Positions 54,308 to 62,912 of a stretch of DNA of 64,000 nt are shown here, piece by piece (position 1 is the stretch's first letter; every line of letters begins with the position of its first letter). The position numbers and the translations under genes are program-made. This DNA comes from Spartobacteria bacterium (lineage in GTDB: Bacteria > Verrucomicrobiota > Verrucomicrobiia > Chthoniobacterales > UBA10450). Below the pieces are notes generated by a model. That model did no database searches. It was given only the letters and a program-made list of their open reading frames with translations, and had not been told where the DNA came from. The DNA lies in NCBI GenBank assembly GCA_003169975.1, contig PNAA01000024.1, positions 35,126 to 99,125 on the forward strand. The letters are read 5' to 3'.

Positions 54308-54622
54308 ATGAATAGCTTATCTGTGGTGCCAGGGAGAGAAGGAAGGAACGCAGCCAACGTCATTGCCGCGGTTCTCAGCACTTTTGTTCCCGGCCTCGGC
54401 CAGGTCTTCAAAGGCCACGCCGCCGTCGGCTTGCTTTGGATGCTGGTCGGAATGCCGCTGGCGGTCTGGATCGGAATCCTGCTCAGCCTGGCCACGGCCG
54501 GAGTTGGTCTGATTCTTCCGCTGCTCTGTTGGGTCGCGGTGGTGGTCGACGCCTACTACGAGGTCGATCTTCGCCGGCATCATCATTTCTCAGAGCCGAC
54601 GATTTACGACGACGTTGACTGA
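54308..54622 (+). CDS. Small TM2-like membrane protein
   Basis: 104 residues from ATG 54308, with a strong ribosome site (GGGAGGTGATTGAA). Two or three hydrophobic helices: VIAAVLSTFVPGLGQVFKGHAAVGLLWMLVGMPLAVWIGILLSLATAGVGLILPLLCWVAVVVDAYY, where FVPGLGQVFKGHA is the TM2-type turn. A charged tail RRHHHFSEPTIYDDVD ends it. Function unknown. Confidence 0.75.
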   Translation: MNSLSVVPGREGRNAANVIAAVLSTFVPGLGQVFKGHAAVGLLWMLVGMPLAVWIGILLSLATAGVGLILPLLCWVAVVVDAYYEVDLRRHHHFSEPTIYDDVD

Positions 54623-54750
54623 AAGCAGACGCGGCCATCGCCCTGTCGGGGCCTGCGCCAGAGGTGAGTTGTTGGTGCGGGAATTGGCCGACCGCTATCC
54701 TCCTCGCGATCGGCGACGGCCCCCTTGCCCAGCCAGCGCTGGTCGCTCCG

Positions 54751-55644
54751 TCAGGGCCGTGGCGTCAGCTCGCTCATAACTTCGGCAGGGGTCCAACTGT
54801 TGCCCCGCCAGATTTTTGCGATCTTGCCGTCGCGATCGATCAAAGCGGTCGCGAGACTGTGGGAGATGGTGCCGGACTCGGGTTGAACGAGGACCGAAAA
54901 TGTCTTCGTTAGGCGCCGAATCTCCGCCGTGGTGCCGGTCGCGAACGTCCAGGTGGCGAAATCCGCGCCGTCGTGTCGCGCGTATTCCCTGAGCACCTCC
55001 GGCGTGTCGTGCTCTGGATCGAATGAGATGCTGAGCAATCGCGTTGAGGCAAGAGGGCCGGAGGAGGTTTGGATCGCTTTCTGCAGCTCGGCAAAATTTT
55101 GCGACATCCGAGGGCAGAAGTTAGGCAACGGACAGCGCGTGAAGATGAAGGTCACGACGAAGGGATGACCACGAAACGTTTCCAGCGTCACCGGTTTTCC
55201 ATCCTGATCGGTCAACGTGAAGTCGGACATCGGGTCGCCTTCGTGCAGGCGCTCTGAGGCCGCGGTCTCCGATTGCGATGGAGATGTCGGGGCGCGTCTC
55301 GGCAGATGGAGTTCGCCGGAATCAATCTTCCGCACGTGATCGATCCATGAGTCGAGCTGAGTCACGTTTAAGCGGAAGGCAATCGCGTCATCGAGTTTCA
55401 GGTCGGCAATCTCTTTCTCGTCGCGCACCTCGAACGGCATCCTCATCGAGGGCATGAACCCGGGAATGTCTTCGTGCTCGAGGTCGATCGTCTTGTGATC
55501 GGGCGGAAGCGCCCGGACGATTGCACGCGCTTCGTAATGCCGTGTGTCGGTTCCGGATTTATCAGCGCGGCCGCAGCCGAAGGAAGCGATGACGAGGCAA
55601 AGGACAAAAGCAAAGGCGGCGCGGCGACGAGCGACGTTTCTCAT
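54751..55644 (-). CDS. SCO1/SenC-like lipoprotein with N-terminal copper-binding (CusF-like) domain
   Basis: 297 residues from ATG 55644. A signal peptide with lipobox (FVLCLVIASFGC) anchors it. Residues ~40-115 resemble a CusF/Cu-binding-like domain: YEARAIVRALPPDHKTIDLEHEDIPGFMPSMRMPFEV. Residues ~145-295 are SCO1/SenC: FTLTDQDGKPVTLETFRGHPFVVTFIFTRCPLPNFCPRMS (copper-binding Cys pair, CxxxxxC spacing instead of the usual CxxxC), then SHSLATALIDRDGKI (His). It likely delivers copper to CuA of the oxidase or of NosZ. Divergent from the blue-copper gene. Confidence 0.88.
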   Translation of the reverse strand: MRNVARRRAAFAFVLCLVIASFGCGRADKSGTDTRHYEARAIVRALPPDHKTIDLEHEDIPGFMPSMRMPFEVRDEKEIADLKLDDAIAFRLNVTQLDSWIDHVRKIDSGELHLPRRAPTSPSQSETAASERLHEGDPMSDFTLTDQDGKPVTLETFRGHPFVVTFIFTRCPLPNFCPRMSQNFAELQKAIQTSSGPLASTRLLSISFDPEHDTPEVLREYARHDGADFATWTFATGTTAEIRRLTKTFSVLVQPESGTISHSLATALIDRDGKIAKIWRGNSWTPAEVMSELTPRP

Positions 55645-55696
55645 GCTCTTACTGAAAGCACTGCGCGGAATCGTTCCAGACAAATCGTCGGTGGCC

Positions 55697-55710
55697 TTGA
55701 TATGAATCAA
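55697..55710. promoter_or_regulatory. Fnr/Dnr-type operator box 1
   Basis: TTGATATGAATCAA, a perfect TTGAT-N4-ATCAA palindrome, 53 bases upstream of the SCO1-like start codon and 234 bases upstream of the blue-copper start. Confidence 0.85.
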
Positions 55711-55895
55711 ACTGGGTGTTCGCAGTCATAGCAGGAACGTATCAAGCCCCAACTAATGAAGTATTGGCATCTCGTTGCAGCGCGGAAAAATTCCGATTCC
55801 TGGTAGCCGCTCAATTTTTTCGGAACCGATGCTTTGGCGTTTCTCCTCCGCTGACGCGTGTTCCGAGTGAGCTTTTTCCAGAAATGAAACAAAGC

Positions 55896-55909
55896 TTGAT
55901 GTGCATCAA
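55896..55909. promoter_or_regulatory. Fnr/Dnr-type operator box 2
   Basis: TTGATGTGCATCAA, a second perfect TTGAT-N4-ATCAA palindrome. Its centre lies about 41 bases before the ATG of the blue-copper gene, well placed to activate the azurin-nos operon. Confidence 0.88.
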
Positions 55910-55943
55910 GGCGCGAGTGCGCCATCCCACGGATGAGACGATT

Positions 55944-56429
55944 ATGAGAAAAGCATTTAGTGAGTCACTCTCGATCATGGCGCTCGGCTGCAGCGCCCTC
56001 CTTCTTTATGCAACTGGTTGCGCGCGCGCACCGGAAGCGCCGCCGAAACAGGTCCAAATCAACGCTGACGATAAAATGAAGTTCGATCTCACGGCTTTCG
56101 AAGCGAAGCCGGGGCAGAAAATTTCGGTGACGCTGAAGAACGTCGGGACAACGCCGAAATTTTCGATGGGTCATAATTTCATCCTACTCGACCGCACCGT
56201 GAACCCTGGCAACGTGCAGGCTTTTCTGGACAAAGCCTCGACGCAGGCCTCGCACGATTACGTGCCGCCGGACGCAAAGGAAGTCCTCGCGCACACCAAA
56301 CTGCTCGGGCCTAACGAAACCGATACAGTCACCTTCAATGCGCCATTTGTGCCGGGCGAGTATCTCTATCTTTGCTCCTTTCCCGGTCACTATTCGCAGG
56401 GGACCAAAGGCTTCATGACGGTGAAATAG
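55944..56429 (+). CDS. Azurin/plastocyanin-like blue copper lipoprotein
   Basis: 161 residues from ATG 55944. Lipobox in LLLYATGC after the signal. The mature domain is a cupredoxin: DKMKFDLTAFEAKPGQKISVTLKNVGT, then MGHNFILLDRTV (His ligand) and LYLCSFPGHYSQGTKGFMTVK (Cys, His and Met ligands), an azurin-like type 1 site. As the gene just before nosZ, its product is a good candidate electron donor to N2O reductase. It follows Fnr-type box 2. Confidence 0.9.
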   Translation: MRKAFSESLSIMALGCSALLLYATGCARAPEAPPKQVQINADDKMKFDLTAFEAKPGQKISVTLKNVGTTPKFSMGHNFILLDRTVNPGNVQAFLDKASTQASHDYVPPDAKEVLAHTKLLGPNETDTVTFNAPFVPGEYLYLCSFPGHYSQGTKGFMTVK

Positions 56430-56447
56430 GATCGACAGATATTGACT

Positions 56448-58385
56448 ATGAAAACAAAAAGTATCTATCTGATCGCGTTTGCGATCGCGGCCGCCACGGG
56501 CCTGATCAGCTGCGGGAAACAGAGCAGCACAAATTCGGCCGATCGCACCGCCAACGCGCTGGCCAGTTACGTCGCGCCCGGCGAGAAGGATGAGTATTAT
56601 CTTTTCTACTCCGGCGGCCACTCGGGCCAGGTCTTTGTCGCGGGGATTCCCTCGATGCGTCACATCGTGACCATTCCCGTCTTCGCGCCCTATCCGGCGA
56701 CCGGTTACGGCTTCGATGAAGAATCGAAAAAGATGCTGGGCGATTTTACCTGGGGCGACATGCATCACCCGGCGCTCTCACAAACCAAATCCAAGTATGA
56801 TGGCCGCTGGCTTTTCGTAAACGACAACGCCAACAACCGAATCGCGCGGATTGATCTGCGCGATTTCAAGACGCACCAGATTCTCGGTCCGATTCCGAAT
56901 TCAATTGGCAATCACGGATCGTCATTCATCACCGAAAACAGCGAGTATATTTTGTGCGCGACGCGTTTTTCTGTGCCGCTGCCGAAAGGTCGGGTGGCTG
57001 ATCCGAAGGATTACGCAAAGGAATTCAACGGCATGGTCAGCGGGATCAAAGTCGATCCGAAGACCGGCGAAATGAAGGTGGGCTGGCAGATTCTCACGCC
57101 GCCGTTCGATTGGGATCTCGGCTCCACCGGGAAAGGCCCGAGCAGCGGCTGGGCTTTCTGGACGAGTTACAACACGGAGATGGCGCACGACGTTCTCGAG
57201 GTCAATTCGAGCCAAAAAGATCGCGACCTGTGCGCCATCGTAAACTGGCGCGCCGCGGAGCAGGCAGTGGCGAGGGGCCAGGCACAAGTGATGGACGGAG
57301 TGCCGATTCTCGATCCCGCAAAAACACCCGGCGTGATGTATTTCGTTGCCATCGGAAAATCACCGCACGGGATGGATGTCGATCCGACGGGGAAGTGGGT
57401 GGTGGCTGGCGGAAAACTTCAACCCGCCACGACGGTATTGAACTTCGAAAAAGTTCAGGCGGCCATTAACAACAAGACATTCGAGGGAGATTTTCGCGGG
57501 ATTCCCATTTTGAAATACGAAGCCGTCGTGGAAGGCGAAGTGCCGGTTGGTCTCGGCCCGTTGCACACGCAATACGATGGAAAGGGTTTCGCCTACACGT
57601 CGATGTTCATCGATTCCAACATCACGAAATGGAAACTGCCGCCTTGGACGGACGAGGAGAAGAAAGACTTAAACAAGGTCGTGCTCGACAAAATGCCGAC
57701 TCACTTTAGCACCGGCCATCTCGTCGTCGCGGGTAGCGACACGGCGCAGCCGTACGGGAAATGGTGTGTCGCAATGAACAAGCTGTCGGCTGGCCGCCAC
57801 ATCAATGTCGGACCTTCCCAGCCGGAATCGAGTCAGCTGATCGATATCAGCGGCGACAAAATGAAGATGGTCGCGGAAGCGTACACCGAACCGGAGCCGC
57901 ATTTTGCGCAAATCCTCAAAGTCAGCGAAATCCAACCGAATGAGATTTACCCGAAAGACGAAAACAAAGACCCGGACGCGGTCTGGGATAAGAGTGGGAC
58001 CGGAGTCTGGCGCAATGGCAACCAGGTGGTCGCAAGATTGACCGCGATCCGCAGCCGATTCACTCCGGACAGAATCGACGCGCAGGTCGGTGACGATCTC
58101 ACGGTGCACGTCACGAATATCGAACAGACCCGCGACATGATTCATGGCTTTGGCGTCATCGAGCAAAACATCAACATGGTGATGGACCCGGGCGAAACGA
58201 AGACGTTTCACATCAAGCTAACGAAGGGGGGCGTGTTCCCGTTTTACTGCACCAACTTCTGCTCGGCGCTGCACCAGGAGATGCAGGGTTATCTTGTAGT
58301 CAGCAACGCGGGCCAGCCTTTGCCGGGTGCCGTTTACCAGAGCGGCACGCCGGGCGTAGCGCCGGTCGCGAAGCTGGGACAATAG
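56448..58385 (+). CDS. nosZ: Nitrous oxide reductase, clade II
   Basis: 645 residues from ATG 56448. The N terminus is a Sec-type signal with a lipobox-like ISC (Cys22) rather than the Tat signal of clade I, so this is the atypical clade II enzyme. CuZ-domain His ligands start with GDMHHPALS (His106, His107) and recur along the propeller (NHGSSF, EMAHDVLE, SPHGMDVDP, GPLHTQYD). The C-terminal cupredoxin has the CuA site FYCTNFCSALHQEMQGY (Cys601, Cys605, His609, Met612). It reduces N2O to N2 in the periplasm. Length normal, no lesion seen. Confidence 0.96.
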   Translation: MKTKSIYLIAFAIAAATGLISCGKQSSTNSADRTANALASYVAPGEKDEYYLFYSGGHSGQVFVAGIPSMRHIVTIPVFAPYPATGYGFDEESKKMLGDFTWGDMHHPALSQTKSKYDGRWLFVNDNANNRIARIDLRDFKTHQILGPIPNSIGNHGSSFITENSEYILCATRFSVPLPKGRVADPKDYAKEFNGMVSGIKVDPKTGEMKVGWQILTPPFDWDLGSTGKGPSSGWAFWTSYNTEMAHDVLEVNSSQKDRDLCAIVNWRAAEQAVARGQAQVMDGVPILDPAKTPGVMYFVAIGKSPHGMDVDPTGKWVVAGGKLQPATTVLNFEKVQAAINNKTFEGDFRGIPILKYEAVVEGEVPVGLGPLHTQYDGKGFAYTSMFIDSNITKWKLPPWTDEEKKDLNKVVLDKMPTHFSTGHLVVAGSDTAQPYGKWCVAMNKLSAGRHINVGPSQPESSQLIDISGDKMKMVAEAYTEPEPHFAQILKVSEIQPNEIYPKDENKDPDAVWDKSGTGVWRNGNQVVARLTAIRSRFTPDRIDAQVGDDLTVHVTNIEQTRDMIHGFGVIEQNINMVMDPGETKTFHIKLTKGGVFPFYCTNFCSALHQEMQGYLVVSNAGQPLPGAVYQSGTPGVAPVAKLGQ

Positions 58386-58446
58386 CCGATCGCTCCTGCC
58401 AGGCGGGAGAACGAACAAACTCCAGCCTCGTTAGGCCGGCGCGTTT

Positions 58447-59082
58447 ATGAGGAAAAAATTATCGAATCTGCTCGGCCGCGAATTTCGTTTCCTCGCGCGG
58501 CCGCTGAATCTCTGGTCGCGTCTCCTCCTGCTCGCGGCGGCGGCGACGATCGTTCTGTCGCTCTTTTTCCCGCTCTGGCGAATGCACCTTGTCGCCCCGC
58601 AGTATTCGGATGGGCTCGATCTGTTCATTTCCAGCTACAAGATCCAGGGTGGCGGCTTGCACGGTCAGCACCTGGTCGAAATCAACAACCTGAATCACTA
58701 CATCGGCATGGCGCCGATTCTGCAGGCGGATTTTCTGGAGATGCGCTGGATGCCGTTCATCTTCGGATTGATCACGCTGCTGATCCTCCGCTCGGTCGTT
58801 TTCGGACAAATGGGCAACGTCGTCGACCTCTTCGTCGTCTACTGCTACTTCGGCATCTTCTCGATCGGATCATTCTGGTACCGGCTCTACACCTATGGGC
58901 ACAATCTCGATCCGCACGCGCCGATGCGCATCACGCCGTTCACGCCGCTGCTGCTTGGCACGAAGCAAATCGCAAATTTCCGCGAGTCCAGTTACCCGGA
59001 GCTCGGCGCGTATCTGCTGTGCGTTTCGGTGTTGCTCATCGTTCTCGCCGGCTGGTTCTCGCGCAAGGAGGCGACGCGGTGA
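58447..59082 (+). CDS. Membrane protein of clade II nos clusters (NosB-like)
   Basis: 211 residues with four hydrophobic helices (LLLLAAAATIVLSLFFPLW, MPFIFGLITLLILRSVVFG, DLFVVYCYFGIFSIGSFWY, GAYLLCVSVLLIVLAGWF). A periplasmic loop LFISSYKIQGGGLHGQHLVEINNLNHYIGM, rich in His and Asn, lies between the first two. A membrane protein of this kind normally sits between nosZ and nosD in clade II clusters and has been named NosB. Its role, perhaps in electron transfer or assembly, is not settled. It overlaps nosD by four bases. Confidence 0.8.
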   Translation: MRKKLSNLLGREFRFLARPLNLWSRLLLLAAAATIVLSLFFPLWRMHLVAPQYSDGLDLFISSYKIQGGGLHGQHLVEINNLNHYIGMAPILQADFLEMRWMPFIFGLITLLILRSVVFGQMGNVVDLFVVYCYFGIFSIGSFWYRLYTYGHNLDPHAPMRITPFTPLLLGTKQIANFRESSYPELGAYLLCVSVLLIVLAGWFSRKEATR

Positions 59083-60404
59083 GTGCTACCCTGAGGTTGG
59101 CGATCGCGCTGTGCCTGGTGACAACCGCAACTGCTGCGACGCTGCAAGAGCGCATCGATTCTGCCGCGCCTCACGCGACCATCCGCCTCGAAGCGGGCGT
59201 GCACGCCGGTCCGATCGTGATTAACAAACCGCTCTCGCTCGTGGGCGAGCGGGGCGCGGAAATTCGCGGCAATAACAAAGGCAGCGTCGTGACGATCGCG
59301 GCCGACGATGTGACCTTGAGCGGGCTGCGCATTACCGGTTCCGGCTTGCAATTATCGGATGATGACGCCGCCGTCTTCGTGACCGGCAACCGTGCCAGGA
59401 TCGACACGAACGTCATCGCCGACTCACTCCACGGCATCTATCTGAAGAAAATTTCCGGGGCGCAAATTCTCAACAACCTCATTCAAGGCAAGACGACGCT
59501 GATTGCTGCCAGCGAGCCGGTCGAGAAAACAATTGGTAGCAGCACCGAGAATTGCGACACGACGCTCGTCTCCAATCGGCGCGGCAACGGCATTCACCAA
59601 TGGAACTGCGAAGGGAACCTGATCCGCGGGAACGAAATCAGCGAGACGCGCGACGGCATTTATTTTTCATTCACGAACAATTCGCGGGTCGAAAACAACC
59701 TCGTCCATCACGTCCGTTACGGCCTGCACTACATGTATTCGGATGGAAATACTTTCGAGAACAACACCTTCACGGAAAACGCGGCCGGCGCCGCAATCAT
59801 GTTCTCGAAGGAGTTGGTTGTGCGTGGTAATCGCTTCGTCAATAACCGCGGCCATCGCGCTTACGGACTCATTTTTCAGTCGTCCGACCGGAGCACGCTC
59901 GAAGGGAATGAGATCACCGAAAATGCGGTCGGCCTCTCGTTCAATCAGTGCAACGCGAACAAGATCGTCGGCAATCGCGTGACGCAAAATTACATCGGCC
60001 TGCGCATCGGTTCGAACTCGGACGACAACCAGTTCACCGAAAATATTTTCGCGCACAATCTTCATCCCGTCGAAACCGGTGGCTCTGACGTGTCCGGCAC
60101 GCGCTGGTCGGTGAACGGGGTCGGGAATTTGTGGGACGACGATTTCGCGCTTGATCTGGATCACGACGGCATCAACGATCTGCCTCATCGCGAGCTCGAT
60201 TTGTTTGGCGTTTTGCGGCGCGATTTTCCCGCCGTCGCATTTCTTTCCGGCAGTCCGGTGCTGAAGCTCTTGCGATTTGCGCAAGAACGCGCGGCCTTGC
60301 CCGGCGCGAATTTCATCGAGGATCGCGCGTCGCTCACTCCACAGTTTTGGAAGCTGCGCGCGCAACGCGCCGCTCGAAACGTTATTTCTTCGAGCACCAA
60401 ATGA
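59079..60404 (+). CDS. nosD: NosD, periplasmic beta-helix accessory protein for NosZ
   Basis: 441 residues from GTG 59079 (GTGA overlap with the previous stop). Signal peptide LRLAIALCLVTTATAA. The rest is a right-handed parallel beta-helix of the CASH/NosD type, with HQWNCEGNLIRGNEISETRDGIYFSFTNNSRVENNLVHHVRYGLHYMYSDGNTFENNTFTENAAGAAIM the diagnostic stretch. NosD works with the NosFY ABC transporter to supply the CuZ site, probably sulfur or copper. The C-terminal ~50 residues are charged. Confidence 0.94.
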   Translation: MSATLRLAIALCLVTTATAATLQERIDSAAPHATIRLEAGVHAGPIVINKPLSLVGERGAEIRGNNKGSVVTIAADDVTLSGLRITGSGLQLSDDDAAVFVTGNRARIDTNVIADSLHGIYLKKISGAQILNNLIQGKTTLIAASEPVEKTIGSSTENCDTTLVSNRRGNGIHQWNCEGNLIRGNEISETRDGIYFSFTNNSRVENNLVHHVRYGLHYMYSDGNTFENNTFTENAAGAAIMFSKELVVRGNRFVNNRGHRAYGLIFQSSDRSTLEGNEITENAVGLSFNQCNANKIVGNRVTQNYIGLRIGSNSDDNQFTENIFAHNLHPVETGGSDVSGTRWSVNGVGNLWDDDFALDLDHDGINDLPHRELDLFGVLRRDFPAVAFLSGSPVLKLLRFAQERAALPGANFIEDRASLTPQFWKLRAQRAARNVISSSTK

Positions 60405-61138
60405 CGATCGTCGTCGAAGGCATCATCAAAAAGTACGGACGCAATCCGGTGTTGCGTGGCCTGACCTTTTCGGCCAGACCCGGTGACATTACTCTGCTCG
60501 TCGGCCCCAATGGCGCGGGCAAGAGCACGATCATGAAAGTGCTCGCCGGTTTGATTCACCCAGATGGCGGAAGCGCGCGGATCGATCAGGCGGACATCAT
60601 CAAGGAACGAATCAGGGCGCAGCATTTCCTGTCGTATTTGCCGCAGAGCCCAAGTTTCCATCCGCGCATGACGTGTGCGGAAATCCTGCGCTTCTATGCG
60701 CGATTGCGCGGCGTGGCGTTTTCCCGTTATGAAGCGGTGTTCGAACTGGCGGGTTTGCGCGACTTCGAGCGCGTCCGCACCGGCGAATTTTCCGGCGGCA
60801 CACGTCAGCGGCTCGGACTCGCGCTGCTGCTCCTGCCGGATGCGCCCGTGTTGCTGCTTGATGAGCCGGGCTTAAGTCTCGATCCGGGCTGGCGCAAACG
60901 ACTTCAGGAAACGCTGCGCTTCGAAGCCGGGCGGGGGAAAAGCGTGCTCGTGACGACGCACTTGATCGCGGAATGGAACAAGATTGCGCATCGCTGCCTG
61001 CTTTGTCGCGAAGGGCAGATCGAACGCGAACTCGATCCATCAAACCTGCCGCAGAATTTTGACGAGACAGAATCCGCCGGGCGCGACGCGCCCGAAAGAT
61101 CGACCACCGATGAACCGCGCCTTTCCATTGTTCACTGA
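60401..61138 (+). CDS. nosF: NosF, ABC transporter ATP-binding protein
   Basis: 245 residues from ATG 60401, overlapping nosD by four bases. Walker A GPNGAGKST (35-43), signature FSGGTRQRLG, Walker B VLLLDEPGLSLD, H-loop TTHLIAEW. It pairs with NosY and NosD in maturing the NosZ CuZ centre. It overlaps nosY by 29 bases. Confidence 0.93.
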   Translation: MTIVVEGIIKKYGRNPVLRGLTFSARPGDITLLVGPNGAGKSTIMKVLAGLIHPDGGSARIDQADIIKERIRAQHFLSYLPQSPSFHPRMTCAEILRFYARLRGVAFSRYEAVFELAGLRDFERVRTGEFSGGTRQRLGLALLLLPDAPVLLLDEPGLSLDPGWRKRLQETLRFEAGRGKSVLVTTHLIAEWNKIAHRCLLCREGQIERELDPSNLPQNFDETESAGRDAPERSTTDEPRLSIVH

Positions 61139-61907
61139 CGCCGGCCCGGTGCGCGCGGTGTTGCTGCGCGAGTTTCGCGACGCGCTCATCAATCGCTACT
61201 TTCAGGTCTTCGCCGCGCTCTCGTTCCTCGGCGGAGTGGCCGCGATTATTTTCAGTGAAGACGCGAACAGTGTCCCGGTTTTGATCCTGCAGGTGGCCCT
61301 CTATTTCGTCTCGCTTTTCGCATTGCTCGCTGGAGCGAGCAGCGCGCAGGCCGAGCGGGACGAGTGGGAAATGTTGTTTGCGCAACCTGTGTCGCGAGCG
61401 GCCTATGTGGTTGGAAAGTTCGTTGCCTACTTGTCGATCTTTGCCGCGGTCTTATTGCTCCTCTTTCTGCCTGGCCTGGTCAACGGGGCGTCCCGACTCG
61501 CGATTCTCTATCTGCAAACTCTCCTCCTGGCCGCCGTCTTTCTCGCGCTTGGTCTCACCGCCGGATTCCTCGCACACGATCGCGCGCAAGCGCTCATCAT
61601 TGGCGTGAGTGCATGGCTGCTCTTACTTTTCGGCATCGATTTTATCGCCCTCTTCGCCGCCCGCTGGGAACTCACTCAGAAATTTCCCGATCTCTGGGTC
61701 TCGTTCCTGATGCTAAACCCGCTCGACTCTTTCCGAATCGAAGCGCTTTTTTCGCTCGAACAAATTCCGGCCGAAGCGGCCAACAAAACTCCATTGGCGA
61801 GCTGGTGGATCGCGCATGCGGCCGTTTGGTTCAGCTTCAGCGCGGCGACCTGGTCGGCCGTGTTCATCACGCTTTCGGGTCTGCGTTTAAGTCGCTGGGA
61901 AGACTAA
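61110..61907 (+). CDS. nosY: NosY, ABC transporter permease
   Basis: 265 residues from ATG 61110. Six helices, including FQVFAALSFLGGVAAIIFS, ILQVALYFVSLFALLAGASSAQAERDEWEMLFAQPVSR (the coupling region typical of ABC-2/NosY), FVAYLSIFAAVLLLLFLPGLV, AVFLALGLTAGFLAH and a long last pair. It forms the membrane part of NosFY. No NosL-like chaperone gene is visible next to it. Confidence 0.92.
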   Translation: MNRAFPLFTDAGPVRAVLLREFRDALINRYFQVFAALSFLGGVAAIIFSEDANSVPVLILQVALYFVSLFALLAGASSAQAERDEWEMLFAQPVSRAAYVVGKFVAYLSIFAAVLLLLFLPGLVNGASRLAILYLQTLLLAAVFLALGLTAGFLAHDRAQALIIGVSAWLLLLFGIDFIALFAARWELTQKFPDLWVSFLMLNPLDSFRIEALFSLEQIPAEAANKTPLASWWIAHAAVWFSFSAATWSAVFITLSGLRLSRWED

Positions 61908-61908
61908 G

Positions 61909-62142
61909 ATGCCAACGACGTTTAAGAAACTTGATGTCCGCCCTCTCATCGCGAAGGGCATGGAACCGATCGCCGCCATCCGGTCAAGGATCGACCTGAT
62001 AAAAGCCGGCGAAGGTCTCACGGTCATCGCGCCTTTTCTGCCCTCGCCGTTGATTGAGAAGTTGAGCAGCGAAGGATTTCGCTCCCGAGCGCAGCATCAA
62101 CCGGATGGCGCATGGGCGGTGAATTTTTGGCGGGACGAATAG
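61909..62142 (+). CDS. DUF2249 small protein
   Basis: 77 residues: KKLDVRPLIAKGMEPIAAIRSRIDLIKAGEGLTVIAPFLPSPLIEKLSSEGFRSRAQHQPDGAWAVNFWRDE, a TusA-like alpha/beta fold seen in many denitrification and nos clusters. The usual TusA Cys is absent. It starts one base after nosY, so it is part of the operon. Function not established; a role in metal or sulfur handling is often proposed. Confidence 0.85.
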   Translation: MPTTFKKLDVRPLIAKGMEPIAAIRSRIDLIKAGEGLTVIAPFLPSPLIEKLSSEGFRSRAQHQPDGAWAVNFWRDE

Positions 62143-62167
62143 GCGGAGGGCCGCTAGTTGTTTGGGC

Positions 62168-62890
62168 GTGCCGTTGGAGCGCCGAAAATTCAAGCAACTG
62201 GTCATCGAGAACACGCTGCGAAGTTGCCAGCTCTTCCTCGGTCTGCCCGCCGTCGATATTTCGGCCATCGCAGCCTTCGCAATTCCGAAACAAATTGCGA
62301 AGGGTGAATACCTTTTCCGCGAAGGCTCGCCCGCGGACGGCTTCTACATTGTGCAACGCGGCGGGATCAAAGTGCATCGCATGAGCGCCGCCGGGAAGGA
62401 ACAGGTGATTCACCTCTTTCAGCCGATCGAGTCTTTCGCCGAGGCGGCGCTCGCGACCGAAATCGGCTATCCGGCGGATGCGCGTGCCACGGTGGAAAGC
62501 ACCGTGCTGCTGATTCCGAAACGCGATTTCATCGAACTCCTGCGCTTTCGCCCGGAGCTGGCCCTGCGCATGCTCGGCTCGATGAGTCAGCATCTGCGCG
62601 TGCTGGTGGGTTTGCTCGATGATCTCACACTCAAGGACATGGAGACGCGTCTGGCCAACTGGCTCTTGAAACGCTGTCGCCGACCCTTGCCTAACGAGCC
62701 GGTGGTCATAAAGCTCGATCGCACCAAGCGCGTCCTCGCCGCGGAGATGGGCACGACCAGCGAAACGCTCTCGCGCACCCTGGCAAAGTTTCGCGGACAG
62801 AAACTGGTGCAGGTGAAAGGGAACACGATCACGCTGACCCGGCCGCGCGCTCTGCAACAGCTCCTGCAAAAGAATCTGGGCGAACTCTAG
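62168..62890 (+). CDS. Crp/Fnr-family regulator (Dnr/Nnr-like)
   Basis: 240 residues (start GTG 62168 preferred; TTG 62162 possible; GGAGGG upstream). N-terminal cyclic-nucleotide-binding fold (GEYLFREGSPADGFYIVQRGGIKVHRM...EQVIHLFQPIESFAEAALAT), the long dimer helix, and a C-terminal winged HTH (TKRVLAAEMGTTSETLSRTLAKFRGQKLV). Only one Cys lies near the N terminus, so no Fe-S cluster as in Fnr is expected, which fits a haem/NO-sensing Dnr. The HTH residues ETLSR match TTGAT-type boxes, and two such boxes lie upstream of the SCO1-like and blue-copper genes. Confidence 0.88.
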   Translation: MPLERRKFKQLVIENTLRSCQLFLGLPAVDISAIAAFAIPKQIAKGEYLFREGSPADGFYIVQRGGIKVHRMSAAGKEQVIHLFQPIESFAEAALATEIGYPADARATVESTVLLIPKRDFIELLRFRPELALRMLGSMSQHLRVLVGLLDDLTLKDMETRLANWLLKRCRRPLPNEPVVIKLDRTKRVLAAEMGTTSETLSRTLAKFRGQKLVQVKGNTITLTRPRALQQLLQKNLGEL

Positions 62891-62912
62891 TCTCTCCAAG
62901 CAAATAGTCCGA

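Larger units (their letters stand above)
55645..55943. promoter_or_regulatory. Divergent control region between SCO1-like and blue-copper genes
   Basis: About 300 bases holding two perfect Fnr/Dnr-type palindromes (listed separately). It presumably drives the SCO1-like gene leftward and the blue-copper/nos genes rightward. No gene of its own is supported. Confidence 0.7.
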
